64,000 bases of DNA from Virgibacillus sp. AGTR (GTDB taxonomy: Bacteria; Bacillota; Bacilli; Bacillales; Amphibacillaceae): positions 1 through 64,000 of the forward strand of contig NZ_JAJERH010000003.1 in assembly GCF_016919725.2 (NCBI RefSeq), read 5' to 3'. The notes beneath the pieces were generated by a model. It did not search any database. It saw only the letters and a list, made by a program, of their open reading frames with translations, and was not told where the DNA came from. Numbering within the stretch: position 1 is the stretch's first letter; the number at the start of each line of letters is the position of its first letter. Position numbers and translations under genes: made by a program. Below, piece by piece: positions 52,763 to 62,307 of this stretch.

Positions 52763-53776
52763 TTGAAGAAGCTTTTACTGCTTAGTTTAGGGATTACACT
52801 GCTTATATTAACGGCATGTGGTACAGAAGAGAAAGAACAAAGTCAGCAGAACAATGACTCAACAGAAAAGAAAAAGATCTCTGTTGTACTTGATTGGACA
52901 CCAAATACGAATCATACAGGATTATATGTTGCAAAAGAGAAGGGATATTTTGAAGAGCAAGGCCTTGATGTGGACATAATTATGCCTGGTGAAGCGGGAG
53001 CAGATCAGTTAATTGCATCTGGTAAAGCAGATTTTGGTGTGAGTTATCAGGAGGGGATTACTGAAGCTCGTGTACAAGATATACCGATTGTTTCCATTGC
53101 TGCTGTTATACAGCATAATACCTCAGGTTTTGCCTCACCCAAGAATAAACAGATTACTACACCTAAAGATTTTGAAGATAAAACATATGGTGGCTGGGGA
53201 GCTCCAGTAGAAAAAGCGGTTCTAACCTCACTCATGCAGCAGGAAAATGCTAATGTAGAATCAGTTGATATTATCAACATGGGCGATACGGACTTTTTTA
53301 CTGCGGTGAAAAGAGATATTGATTTTGCGTGGATTTATTATGGTTGGACTGGTGTAGAGGCAGAGCTCCGTGATGAAGAAATTAATATGGTGTATTTAAC
53401 CGATTATTCGTCAAATTTAGATTATTACACGCCGGTTTTAGCTACCAATGAAAAAATGATCAAAGATGATCCAGAAACAGTTAAGCAATTCTTAGCTGCA
53501 GTATCTAAAGGTTATAATCTAGCAATTGAGCAACCAGAGGAAACCGCTGATATCTTAATTAACGCTGTTCCTGATTTGGATGCAGAATTAGTAAAAGCAA
53601 GTCAAGCTTGGTTAGCGTCAAAGTATCAAGATGATGCGGACCAGTGGGGGAAACAAAAGCAAGAGGTATGGGAGAATTACGCCAATTGGATGTATGAGAA
53701 TGAGCTGTTAGATAAACCGTTAGATAGTGAAAAAGCATTTACAAATGAGTTTTTACCAGAAACAAAGGAGGAATAA
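52763..53776 (+). CDS. thiY: Thiamin-precursor ABC transporter substrate-binding lipoprotein (ThiY-like)
   Basis: 337 residues: lipoprotein signal KKLLLLSLGITLLILTAC with lipobox LTAC, then an NMT1/ThiY domain (VLDWTPNTNHTGLYVAKEKGYFEEQGLDV). ThiY binds formylaminopyrimidine-type precursors of the thiamin pyrimidine in relatives. The start is TTG 52763 after AGAGGAGGAAAA; upstream in-frame sequence is repeat C, not protein. Regulated by the TPP riboswitch. Confidence 0.93.
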   Translation: MKKLLLLSLGITLLILTACGTEEKEQSQQNNDSTEKKKISVVLDWTPNTNHTGLYVAKEKGYFEEQGLDVDIIMPGEAGADQLIASGKADFGVSYQEGITEARVQDIPIVSIAAVIQHNTSGFASPKNKQITTPKDFEDKTYGGWGAPVEKAVLTSLMQQENANVESVDIINMGDTDFFTAVKRDIDFAWIYYGWTGVEAELRDEEINMVYLTDYSSNLDYYTPVLATNEKMIKDDPETVKQFLAAVSKGYNLAIEQPEETADILINAVPDLDAELVKASQAWLASKYQDDADQWGKQKQEVWENYANWMYENELLDKPLDSEKAFTNEFLPETKEE

Positions 53777-53779
53777 ATG

Positions 53780-54070
53780 ATGGCAGATGCACTAGTTAGT
53801 ATTCAAATTATCCCGAAAACGAAAAATGGTGAAGATGTTATTCCGTATGTGGATGAAGCGATTAAGATTATCGATCATTCCGGAGTTAAGTATCAGGTAA
53901 GTCCACTAGAAACTACAATGCAAGGTGATCTTGCAGAACTATTTGGAATTATTGAGAAGATGAATAAAAGGATGACTGAAATTGGTTGTGAAAATGTTAT
54001 TTCACAGGTGAAGGTTCTTTATCAACCTTCTGGAGCTTCCATGGAACAATTAACGGAGAAGTATCGCTAA
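53780..54070 (+). CDS. Thiamine-binding protein family (MTH1187/YqgV-like)
   Basis: 96 residues of the MTH1187/YkoF-type ferredoxin-like fold (VSIQIIPKT, YQVSPLETTMQGDLAELFGII). Such proteins bind thiamin or its pyrimidine and are commonly under TPP riboswitches. ATG 53780 is 8 nt after GGAGG; the ATG one codon earlier is possible. It overlaps the permease gene by 1 nt. Confidence 0.88.
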   Translation: MADALVSIQIIPKTKNGEDVIPYVDEAIKIIDHSGVKYQVSPLETTMQGDLAELFGIIEKMNKRMTEIGCENVISQVKVLYQPSGASMEQLTEKYR

Positions 54071-54840
54071 TGAGAAGATTGCGAGAAAAGGGATGGCGAC
54101 CAGCTCTGGTCCTCATCCTTTTCCTTATCAGTTGGGAAATAGCTTGTCGTATTTTTTCGATCCCAGCTTGGCTACTACCTGCTCCAAGTGTAATATGGCA
54201 AGAAGCTGTCAATGGCTGGCCAAATTATGCTAGTCATCTACAATCGACTATCCAACTATCGATTATCGGATTTATGATAGGCAGCAGTGTAGGTACGCTC
54301 GTTGCTGTTTGTCTTCATCTCATTCCGACAGTTAGGGAAGCCTTTTATCCATTATTAATAATATCACAGAATATACCTATTATTATTTTAGCTCCCTTAT
54401 TAGTAATTTGGTTTGGTTTTGGAATATTGCCGAAATTAATTGTTATTACACTTGTTTGTTTTTTTCCAATAACTATAGCAGCTTTAGATGGATTTAGACA
54501 AACAAGTGGAGAACTGAAACACTATATGCAAATGACAGGTGCCAGTAAAGGGCAAATCTTTCGTAAGCTAGAGTGGCCATATGGATTACCTTCTTTGTTT
54601 AGTGGTTTAAAGATATCGGCGACATATAGCGTAATGGGAGCGGTGATATCTGAATGGCTTGGTGCAAGTGAAGGAATTGGAGTATATATGACTTTGGCAT
54701 CTTCGTCTTTCCGAACAGATCGTGTCTTTGTTGCTATCTTATTTATAGTGCTGTTAAGTTTATTGTTTTTTGGTTGTATTTCATTAATTGAAAAAAGAGT
54801 AATTAAATGGAAACCGGAAGAAGGGAAGATCAGTGAGTAA
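54070..54840 (+). CDS. thiX: Thiamin-precursor ABC transporter permease (ThiX-like)
   Basis: 256 residues with about six transmembrane segments and the EAA-type loop (LKHYMQMTGASKGQIFRKLEWPYGLPSLFSGLK) of BPD permeases. It belongs to the ThiXYZ importer by order and riboswitch control. Confidence 0.92.
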   Translation: MRRLREKGWRPALVLILFLISWEIACRIFSIPAWLLPAPSVIWQEAVNGWPNYASHLQSTIQLSIIGFMIGSSVGTLVAVCLHLIPTVREAFYPLLIISQNIPIIILAPLLVIWFGFGILPKLIVITLVCFFPITIAALDGFRQTSGELKHYMQMTGASKGQIFRKLEWPYGLPSLFSGLKISATYSVMGAVISEWLGASEGIGVYMTLASSSFRTDRVFVAILFIVLLSLLFFGCISLIEKRVIKWKPEEGKISE

Positions 54841-55573
54841 CTTAGAACTTGTAAATCTAACAAAAAAATATGGGGAAACTACTATTCTTAATCGTATTTC
54901 ATTAACGGTGCGAAACGGAGAGTTTGTTTCGATTGTTGGACCATCAGGAAGTGGGAAGAGCACGTTATTTCGACTGATTGGAGGGATTACCTCACCTAAT
55001 TCCGGTACGATTAAATTAAATGGAAAAGAGATTATCGGCAAACGGGGATTCATCAGCTATATGCCTCAATCAGATTCCTTACTTCCTTGGCGTTCGATTT
55101 TACAAAATGTTGTCTTAGCGGCAGAAATTGCAGGTAGAAAAGATGAATTAGAAGCAAAACGAATGCTAGAACGAGCTGGCTTAAAAGGATATGAAAATGC
55201 ATATCCCCATGAATTATCTGGAGGAATGAAGCAGCGCGCTTCTTTTGTACGCAGTATTTTAAGTCCCCAGCCTGTTATTTGTTTAGATGAACCATTTTCC
55301 GCATTGGATGAATTTACCCGTTTGGACATGCAAAAGTGGTTATTAGCAATGTGGAATGAGCATCAACGATCAATCCTTTTCGTAACGCATAATATAGAAG
55401 AAGCATTATTTCTATCTGATCGTGTGATCGTGTTGTCAGCTCGTCCGGCTTCGATAAAAAAAGAATTCACAATTCCTTTTTCAAGACCAAGAGAGGAAGC
55501 GTTAGTTTTATCAGAAGCATTTCTAGAGTATAAGAAAAGGATATATCAGGAATTGAGGGCTACAAATGGATAG
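54833..55573 (+). CDS. thiZ: Thiamin-precursor ABC transporter ATPase (ThiZ-like)
   Basis: 246 residues: Walker A GPSGSGKST, Q-loop MPQSD, signature LSGGMKQRAS, Walker B VICLDEPFSALDE, H-loop VTHNIEEA. GTG start overlapping thiX by 8 nt; its end overlaps the TatD gene by 8 nt. Confidence 0.94.
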   Translation: MSNLELVNLTKKYGETTILNRISLTVRNGEFVSIVGPSGSGKSTLFRLIGGITSPNSGTIKLNGKEIIGKRGFISYMPQSDSLLPWRSILQNVVLAAEIAGRKDELEAKRMLERAGLKGYENAYPHELSGGMKQRASFVRSILSPQPVICLDEPFSALDEFTRLDMQKWLLAMWNEHQRSILFVTHNIEEALFLSDRVIVLSARPASIKKEFTIPFSRPREEALVLSEAFLEYKKRIYQELRATNG

Positions 55574-56354
55574 CTTCATTATTGATGCACACATTCACTT
55601 AGATATGTATACACAGGAGGAACAAACAGAAATTATTAAATCTTTGAAACGGCATCATGTTAGCTCACTAATTTCTGTTTCGAATAACCTAGCATCGTCA
55701 ATTTCCAATTTAAGGTTAGCGGAGAGATGTTCCGCAGTTAAACCTGCTTTCGGATTTCATCCGGAACAAGAAATACCTAACGATAATGATATAGCTGATT
55801 TAATACAATTTATTGACTCGAATCTAGACAGAGCAATTGCGGTAGGTGAAGTAGGTCTACCTTATTACAAGCGACAAGAAAATTCAAATTTAATGGTAAA
55901 GCCATATATTGAATTACTAGAATTATTTATACGAAAAGCTAAAGAATGGAATAAGCCAATTGTACTTCATGCAGTTTATGATGATGCTACCATTGCCTGT
56001 GATTTATTAGAAAAGTATTCCATCACCAATGCACAGTTTCATTGGTTTAAGGGTGACAAACCTACAATGGAACGAATGAGCCAGAATGGATATTTTATAT
56101 CCATCACACCAGATGTCATGTACGAACGAGAAATTAACCAGCTAGTTAATAAATACCCAATAACTCATATGATGGTGGAAACGGATGGGCCTTGGCAGTT
56201 TGCTGGTCCGTTTATCAACCAACTGACCCATCCAAAAATGATCCATAAGTCGATTAAACAAATAGCGACAATTAAAAAAATGCCTCTTCCTGATGTACAG
56301 GAACAACTTTATGTTAATACATCCCAGTTCTTTCATCTTAAGAATGACAAGTGA
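55566..56354 (+). CDS. TatD-family metal-dependent hydrolase in the thiamin operon
   Basis: 262 residues with the TatD amidohydrolase metal set: DAHIHLD (7-13), GFHPEQ, GEVGLPYY, LHAV, HWFKG and ETDGPW. TatD proteins are usually deoxyribonucleases, but this one is translationally coupled to thiZ by an 8-nt overlap. Known pyrimidine-salvage clusters carry the amidohydrolase YlmB, absent here, so a role in processing the imported precursor is a reasonable but untested idea. Confidence 0.88.
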   Translation: MDSFIIDAHIHLDMYTQEEQTEIIKSLKRHHVSSLISVSNNLASSISNLRLAERCSAVKPAFGFHPEQEIPNDNDIADLIQFIDSNLDRAIAVGEVGLPYYKRQENSNLMVKPYIELLELFIRKAKEWNKPIVLHAVYDDATIACDLLEKYSITNAQFHWFKGDKPTMERMSQNGYFISITPDVMYEREINQLVNKYPITHMMVETDGPWQFAGPFINQLTHPKMIHKSIKQIATIKKMPLPDVQEQLYVNTSQFFHLKNDK

Positions 56355-56416
56355 ACATAGGACGAGTATGAATGGGAATATCATGTTAACAAGACATATG
56401 TTTATGGAGGGTTTTT

Positions 56417-57397
56417 ATGTCTCAAAAAGTGTTGTTATTTGGTGATGTAGGTATTGATGATACAATCGCGCTTATCTATGCTTATTTGAACGATGATGTA
56501 GAAGTCATCGGCATTGTGGCGGATTATGGAAACGTATCAAGAGAAAATGCAATTGCGAATATCTTATATATCCGCAGTCTTTTTCCAACAAAAGAGGTAG
56601 AGGATATTAAAGTAATTGCTGGTGCACATATTCCAATGACTGGAGAACCCCCAGTATATGTTCCGGAAATACATGGGGAATATGGATTGGGACCAATTAT
56701 TCCCCCTAAAAATATGCAGAATGGTATTAGCGAAAATTTCTGTGAAATTATTGATTTAATTGAAACGTATAAAGATGAATTAGTGATTGTTAATATTGGA
56801 AGATTGACTTCTTTAGCTAGCTTATTCATCTTATATAAATCATTAATGACTACCATAAAGGAATATTACATTATGGGTGGCGCTTTCTGGGTACCAGGTA
56901 ATATTACAGCTGTCTCTGAAGCTAATTTTCATGGTGACCCAGTGGCTGCTCAAGTAGTACTTGCTCACGCAAACAATGTAACCATTATTCCTCTTAATGT
57001 CACTAAATATGCGATAGCAACACCTCAAATGGTTGAGTATATTGATCGAATGGGTTCCGTTAGTATTGTGAAAGTATTACTGGATTATTATTATGATTTT
57101 TATAAAAAACGCAACCCATCGATTCAAGGTAGCCCATTACATGATGTATTGACACTTATGGCCGTTGTAAAGCCTGATATGATGACATATCAATATCTTC
57201 CTGTTCATATCATTCAAGCACAGACAGGAATAGTGAGGGGACAAAGTATTGCTGATATTCGTCCATATGTTAATTTAGAAGATATGCAAGATGGTGAAGA
57301 GGTAGGTGGGAGAGTCCATCGTATTGCCTTTAATCTCGATTATCAAAAATTCTATATTGATTTCATGTCCATTATGACTGGTGAAAGATTCAGCTAG
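56417..57397 (+). CDS. Nucleoside hydrolase-family protein
   Basis: 326 residues of the inosine-uridine nucleoside N-ribohydrolase fold. Calcium-binding acids are recognisable in GDVGIDD and LHDVLTLM, but the usual DTDPG start is FGDVG, so the first aspartate is missing and substrate may differ. It follows the TatD gene by 62 nt with no terminator between, so it may belong to the thiamin operon. GGAGGG precedes ATG 56417. Confidence 0.88.
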   Translation: MSQKVLLFGDVGIDDTIALIYAYLNDDVEVIGIVADYGNVSRENAIANILYIRSLFPTKEVEDIKVIAGAHIPMTGEPPVYVPEIHGEYGLGPIIPPKNMQNGISENFCEIIDLIETYKDELVIVNIGRLTSLASLFILYKSLMTTIKEYYIMGGAFWVPGNITAVSEANFHGDPVAAQVVLAHANNVTIIPLNVTKYAIATPQMVEYIDRMGSVSIVKVLLDYYYDFYKKRNPSIQGSPLHDVLTLMAVVKPDMMTYQYLPVHIIQAQTGIVRGQSIADIRPYVNLEDMQDGEEVGGRVHRIAFNLDYQKFYIDFMSIMTGERFS

Positions 57398-57429
57398 AAG
57401 AAAATATTCCCTATAATAGTAATAGTATG

Positions 57430-57460
57430 TTATAATATAAGTAAGCGTTTGCAAATGGGT
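57430..57460 (+). promoter_or_regulatory. Extended -10 promoter with a cre-like site
   Basis: TGTTATAAT (57430-57438) is a perfect extended -10. AAGTAAGCGTTTGCAA directly after it fits the cre consensus except at two positions. Together they suggest a catabolite-controlled short transcript ending at the hairpin 57534-57575. Confidence 0.5.
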
Positions 57461-57533
57461 TTATCAAGCAGTTCAATCTAAACTTGAAACAGGGGAGTCA
57501 TGACGAAGTAGTCATTTATACTTTCTTATAAAC

Positions 57534-57575
57534 AAAGAAGATGACCTCAGGGAGAAATCACCTTCTTTATTTGTA
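57534..57575. terminator. Bidirectional terminator at the end of ptsI
   Basis: AAAGAAGATGA pairs with TCACCTTCTTT (one mismatch), with T-rich sequence in both directions. Confidence 0.75.
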
Positions 57576-57578
57576 TAG

Positions 57579-59291
57579 CTATTCTGTTTTCTCTTTAATA
57601 AATTCTACAACTTCTTCAGCAGTACCCATTGAAAGGATTTTATCTTTATAAGCTACCATTTTTTCTTTAGATAGCTTACGAAGTTGTGTACGAGCCGGTA
57701 AGATCGACGTTGCACTCATACTGAATTCATCTAAACCAAGACCAAGTAGAATTGGAATAGCAATGGAGTCACCTGCCATCTCACCGCACATTCCAACCCA
57801 TTTATCCTCACTATGTGCTGCTTCAATAACAGTATGGATTAGGTTCAGAATTGCAGGGTTATATGGTTGATATAGGTAGGAAACCTGCTCATTCATTCGG
57901 TCAGCAGCCATCGTATATTGGATTAAATCGTTTGTTCCAATACTGAAGAAGTCAACTTCCTTTGCAAATTGCTTAGCGATTACAGCTGTGGATGGAATCT
58001 CCACCATGATACCAACCTCAATGTCGTTGGAAACCTCGAAACCTTCTTTTAGTAAGGATTCTTTTTCGTCCATTAAAATAGCCTTAGCCTTGCGGAATTC
58101 TTCCAATGTTGCGATCATCGGGAACATGATTTTTAAGTTACCGTAAACGCTTGCTCGTAAAAGTGCACGTAATTGTGGACGAAAGACATTCTCATTTTCT
58201 AAGCAGAAGCGAATAGCTCGGAAGCCAAGGAATGGATTTAGTTCCTCAGGAAGGTCTAAATAGTTTAATTCCTTATCTCCACCAATATCCAATGTACGAA
58301 CAACGACAGGCTTTCCTTCCATTTGCTCTAGTACTGATTTGTAAGCAGTGAACTGCTCTTCTTCTGTTGGGAGCTGACTTTTACCCATATATAAAAATTC
58401 TGTACGATATAGTCCAATGCCTTCACCGCCATTAGCTAGCACACCTTCAACATCATCTGGAGTACCAATGTTGGCAGCTAGTTCCACTTGTTCTCCATCT
58501 TCCGAAAATGTAGGCTCGTCTTTTAGCTTAGCCCATTCTTGCTTCATCTCGGCAAACGCTTCTTGTTTCTTTCGATATTCTGCTATTTCTTCTTCAGACG
58601 GATTGATAATAACTATTCCTGCATTTCCGTCAACAATGATCGTATCATCTTTTTTAACAGATGCTGTTATTTCTTTCGTACCAACAACCGCAGGAATTTC
58701 TAATGACCTAGCCATAATCGCTGAATGGGAGGTGCGGCCACCGATATCAGTAGCAAAGCCCTTAACAAAATCACGATTTAATTGTGCAGTATCCGAAGGG
58801 GTTAAATCGTTCGCAATGACAATTACCTCTTCGTTAATTAAAGCAGGATCAGGGAAGGTAACCCCTAATAAATGAGCCATAACTCGCTTTGTTACATCAT
58901 GAATATCTGCAGCGCGTTCACGCATATAGGCATTATCCATATTCTTAAACATATCGATAAACATATTGGCTGTTTCTTCAAGAGCAGTTTCGGCAATGAC
59001 ATTTTCAGCTTTTATTTTATCCTTAATAGGGTTTATTAGTTCAGGGTCACTAAGTACTAATAAATGGGCTGAAAAAATTTCGGCATGTTCATCACCGATA
59101 TTTTCTTTAGTATGTGCCTTGATTTTCTCAAGTTCTTGCTTAGAAATTTCAAGCGCTTTATCTAATCGCTCTATTTCGACATCTGGATTGTCGATAGATA
59201 CTTTTTCAAATGACAAATCTGGAGATGCAAGCTGGTATACTTTTGCGATTGCAATTCCAGATGAAGCGGCAATTCCTTGAACATTTGACAT
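57579..59291 (-). CDS. ptsI: PTS Enzyme I (phosphoenolpyruvate-protein phosphotransferase)
   Basis: It takes phosphate from PEP onto His189 ([12 protein letters not shown]) and passes it to HPr His15. PEP-binding motifs [12 protein letters not shown] and the C-terminal active Cys in MCGEMAGD are present. 570 aa, full length. The usual ptsH-ptsI operon is broken: there is no ptsH upstream, only an own promoter. Start ATG 59291 with AAAGGTTGGG. Confidence 0.98.
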   Translation of the reverse strand: MSNVQGIAASSGIAIAKVYQLASPDLSFEKVSIDNPDVEIERLDKALEISKQELEKIKAHTKENIGDEHAEIFSAHLLVLSDPELINPIKDKIKAENVIAETALEETANMFIDMFKNMDNAYMRERAADIHDVTKRVMAHLLGVTFPDPALINEEVIVIANDLTPSDTAQLNRDFVKGFATDIGGRTSHSAIMARSLEIPAVVGTKEITASVKKDDTIIVDGNAGIVIINPSEEEIAEYRKKQEAFAEMKQEWAKLKDEPTFSEDGEQVELAANIGTPDDVEGVLANGGEGIGLYRTEFLYMGKSQLPTEEEQFTAYKSVLEQMEGKPVVVRTLDIGGDKELNYLDLPEELNPFLGFRAIRFCLENENVFRPQLRALLRASVYGNLKIMFPMIATLEEFRKAKAILMDEKESLLKEGFEVSNDIEVGIMVEIPSTAVIAKQFAKEVDFFSIGTNDLIQYTMAADRMNEQVSYLYQPYNPAILNLIHTVIEAAHSEDKWVGMCGEMAGDSIAIPILLGLGLDEFSMSATSILPARTQLRKLSKEKMVAYKDKILSMGTAEEVVEFIKEKTE

Positions 59292-59329
59292 ATTTGTTAC
59301 CCAACCTTTCTACAATTCAATCAACCTCT

Positions 59330-59358
59330 ATTTTACCCCCTTGGATTAGTAGGTACAA
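59330..59358 (-). promoter_or_regulatory. Promoter of ptsI
   Basis: On the minus strand TTGTAC and TAAAAT are separated by 17 bp, about 40 bp before the ptsI start. Confidence 0.65.
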
Positions 59359-59429
59359 GCAATCAGCGACAATTTATTTAAAGTTTGTCGAAAAAGACGG
59401 AAAAAAGTTAGAAATTATTTAAAAAGTAC

Positions 59430-59452
59430 GAGTGAATTCGGGGTTTCACTCT
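59430..59452 (-). terminator. Weak terminator after the lipase-like gene
   Basis: On the minus strand GAGTG pairs with CACTC (loop AAACCCCGAATT) followed by GTACTTTTT; overlaps the stop codon. Confidence 0.45.
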
Positions 59453-60374
59453 ATATACTGGAAATATTTGCTTGTAACCAGCTATTTATTGCAGTATACA
59501 CCTCTTCTTTATTTGCTTCATTCAACAGTTCATGTCTACCATTTGTAAAGACCATTGTAGTTATGCTTTCAAGACCGGCTTTTTCAAAAAGTCGTGCTGT
59601 CTTCCAGATCCCCTTTTCATAGTTACCGACCGGATCACAGTCACCACTTAGGATGAGAAGTGGAAAATTATGACGAATATGCTTATTATTGCTTGTCTTT
59701 TGCATAGTAAGTAAACCTTCCATTAAGTCAAAAAAGAAACGACCAGTAGGGATAAAGCCTGTAAATGGATCTTTTACGTATTTTTGAACCGTTACATGAT
59801 CACTACTTAACCATTCATAGCCAGTGGAAGCATCTGCGATTTTTTTATTATATGTACCAAATACAAGCTTGTTCATCCACGGTGCTTCTTTCTTTGGTGA
59901 AAAGAAGCTAGCCAGTTGCTTACCGGCTATTGTTTTTAAACGAGGAAAATGACCCGTTCCAGATAGAATAGCGCCATCCACTAAGCTACTATTTTGCTGA
60001 ATAAAAATGCGAATAAGAAAAGAGCCCATACTATGACCAATTAAAAATAGAGGTAACGTAGGGTGGCTTGCTTTAATTTGTTTAGATAGCTGGACGAGAT
60101 CATCAGCAGTCCTAAAAAATCCATGACTATCAGCGAAATATCCTAATTTCCCCTGTCTCTCACCAGTTCTACCATGCCCTCGATGATCATTTCCATAAAC
60201 AATAAAACCTTGTGAAGTTAAGTATGAAGCAAAATTCTCATATCGTTCGATATGTTCCATCATACCATGTGCAATTTGTATGACTGCTTTAGCTTGTTTT
60301 TTGGGTTCCCACTTTTGAACAAAGATATCAACATTATCTGGTGATGTGTACCAAAAGGTATTTTTAAGATTCAT
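59451..60374 (-). CDS. Alpha/beta hydrolase, monoacylglycerol lipase/lysophospholipase type
   Basis: 307 residues of the Hydrolase_4 (serine aminopeptidase S33-like) group. Oxyanion region IAHGMMEHIERY, GNDHRGHGRTG, nucleophile in GHSMGS, Asp in LSGDCDPVG and His in GRHELLNE. Relatives include YtpA and monoacylglycerol lipases. The start is ATG 60374 with GGAGGAG upstream; a longer frame is not used. No signal peptide, so intracellular. Confidence 0.9.
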   Translation of the reverse strand: MNLKNTFWYTSPDNVDIFVQKWEPKKQAKAVIQIAHGMMEHIERYENFASYLTSQGFIVYGNDHRGHGRTGERQGKLGYFADSHGFFRTADDLVQLSKQIKASHPTLPLFLIGHSMGSFLIRIFIQQNSSLVDGAILSGTGHFPRLKTIAGKQLASFFSPKKEAPWMNKLVFGTYNKKIADASTGYEWLSSDHVTVQKYVKDPFTGFIPTGRFFFDLMEGLLTMQKTSNNKHIRHNFPLLILSGDCDPVGNYEKGIWKTARLFEKAGLESITTMVFTNGRHELLNEANKEEVYTAINSWLQANISSI

Positions 60375-60543
60375 TTTACTCCTCCTCCGTTTGTATTCCC
60401 ACTTCTGCACAAATAGTCTTATTAGTGGAATGATGATGTTATGCATAAGTATTATTCCTTATTTTCTGATAAAAAGAAAGGGATTCGACAATTTTTATAG
60501 AATCATTTAATGACAAAGATTAAAAAATAGGAGTGATACAATC

Positions 60544-61584
60544 ATGAAAAACAAATGGATAACACTTTCAATTACAGGGGCCTTAATACTTGGAACAACA
60601 GCCATTGGGACACCAATAGTAAATGCAGTGGGAGAAGGTCCAAATTATAACGGGAAGGAAACCATTACGAATTCGATTCTTCATTCGCATCAAGAACTAG
60701 TAGATTTCTTGCATAAGCAAGAAGCAAAGCAAGAAGCAATGGAATTAGAAGTAATTGGTCAATCGGTAAAGGGCAGAGATCTACACTTAGTAAAATATAT
60801 CAAGAATCCAGAAAATCCTACTATTTTGTTCCTCACTCAGCAGCATGGCAATGAAGCATTAACTACTGAGGGAGCATTACAGTTTATTAAACAACTTGGA
60901 ACCGGAAAAATGAAAGGTATTCTCAAGGACGTAAACGTCCTTATCATTCCTAGACTAAATGTAGATGGTGCGATGGGAGATGTAAACTTTCCTTTAGATG
61001 ATTATATTGCTAGTGGAGACCATCATTTAACGAGATATAACGCAAATGAAGTGGATCTAAATAGAGATCATGTTGAAAGATTACAACCAGAAACAAAAGC
61101 ATTACATGACAATGTACTTGGTCCCTACGATGTTGATTATATGATTGATTTACACCATCAAGCAACCCAAAGTGAGGTAGATGGTAAACTAGTTTCGGGC
61201 TCTATATTGTATCCAACTACAGACAATGCTAATGAGACGGTAGTTAAAAAGTCGAAACAATTAGGTGCAGTTGTATATGATGCTATTGACTCTAAAGGAT
61301 GGGGACATATCGGTAAATATCAGGGAGGTTCGGCGGAGACGATTAGTCGAAATGGAATTGCAGTAGAATATGGTATTTCGACATTACTATTTGAAATGCG
61401 TGGAATGGCAGATCATGAATGGGAATCGTATGTACTTGGTCAAAAAAGTAATGGATATTTAATTAAGCAAACAGTCATTACACTGGAGGAAACAGTTAGG
61501 GCAATTGCTGATAGATCGATTGAGTCAAAAGATACCTCTTTTTGGGATTCTTTACCTTATCAGACAAGGAGAACAACAGAATAA
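60544..61584 (+). CDS. Secreted M14 zinc carboxypeptidase
   Basis: 346 residues with a Sec signal peptide (MKNKWITLSITGALILGTTAIG, probable cleavage after VNA). Zinc ligands HGNE (QQHGNEAL) and the later histidine in DLHHQ, substrate arginine in NRDHVER, catalytic Glu in LLFEMRG. It would cut C-terminal residues of peptides outside the cell, a nutrient role. GGAGTGATACAATC precedes the start. Confidence 0.92.
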   Translation: MKNKWITLSITGALILGTTAIGTPIVNAVGEGPNYNGKETITNSILHSHQELVDFLHKQEAKQEAMELEVIGQSVKGRDLHLVKYIKNPENPTILFLTQQHGNEALTTEGALQFIKQLGTGKMKGILKDVNVLIIPRLNVDGAMGDVNFPLDDYIASGDHHLTRYNANEVDLNRDHVERLQPETKALHDNVLGPYDVDYMIDLHHQATQSEVDGKLVSGSILYPTTDNANETVVKKSKQLGAVVYDAIDSKGWGHIGKYQGGSAETISRNGIAVEYGISTLLFEMRGMADHEWESYVLGQKSNGYLIKQTVITLEETVRAIADRSIESKDTSFWDSLPYQTRRTTE

Positions 61585-61976
61585 ACTGATTTAATGTGTA
61601 TTTCTATTCCGTATCAAAGGTTTGGTAGGATATGTCAGTCGCAAGGTTTTCCATTTCTCCGTACTGTGGTTTTAAATAAAAATATATCGATTATTCTCAA
61701 AGCCTTTCCACAGAGAAAACAACTGGAAAATAAGGGACGCCGGGGGATAGAGAAGACGTGACAAGATCTATTTAAAGCATTAGTAATTCTGCCGGCGTAA
61801 TTCGTACTATACTCTTCATGGTCAATTGTCTAACGTAATCGAAAAAGCTTGCTATGACAAAGTAAGTTATGCTAAAGTTATAAGTAGGTTCAAGTATGCT
61901 AGGTACGGCATATGTGGTAACGGATGAAATTCAGATTTTTTGTTTGGTTATATGTTACAGGGGGTATCATACAAAT
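61585..61976. other. Intergenic region upstream of secG
   Basis: About 390 bp. No convincing gene, terminator or riboswitch seen; the secG promoter must lie here but is not clear. An in-frame extension of secG to 61896 is rejected. Confidence 0.4.
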
Positions 61977-62210
61977 ATGCTAGGAATCGTAAATGTATTA
62001 TTAGTGATTGATGGAATTATTATGATTGTACTTGTATTATTGCAGTCTGGGAAAAGTGAAGGCTTATCTGGCGCGATTTCCGGTGGTGCTGAACAATTAT
62101 TTGGGAAACAGAAAGCACGAGGCATTGATCTTGTTTTACACCGAGGAACGATCGTAACAGCCGTAATATTTTTTGTACTAGCTTTTCTGAGCGCATATGT
62201 TTTACAATAG
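61977..62210 (+). CDS. secG: Preprotein translocase subunit SecG
   Basis: 77 residues: helix [16 protein letters not shown], the conserved [25 protein letters not shown] loop region, and a second helix. It assists SecYE. AGGGGGTATC lies upstream of ATG 61977. The order secG-estA-rnr matches B. subtilis. Confidence 0.96.
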   Translation: MLGIVNVLLVIDGIIMIVLVLLQSGKSEGLSGAISGGAEQLFGKQKARGIDLVLHRGTIVTAVIFFVLAFLSAYVLQ

Positions 62211-62215
62211 ATACG

Positions 62216-62247
62216 AACCCTTATCACTAATAGTGGTAAGGGTTTTT
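62216..62247 (+). terminator. Terminator between secG and estA
   Basis: AACCCTTATCACTA pairs with TAGTGGTAAGGGTT (one wobble), followed by TTT. Confidence 0.88.
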
Positions 62248-62307
62248 ACTTTAAGGTAAAAAGGGTAAAGTAGATAAAGAAAGAAAGCAGAAGGAGTTGC
62301 AGTAAGA

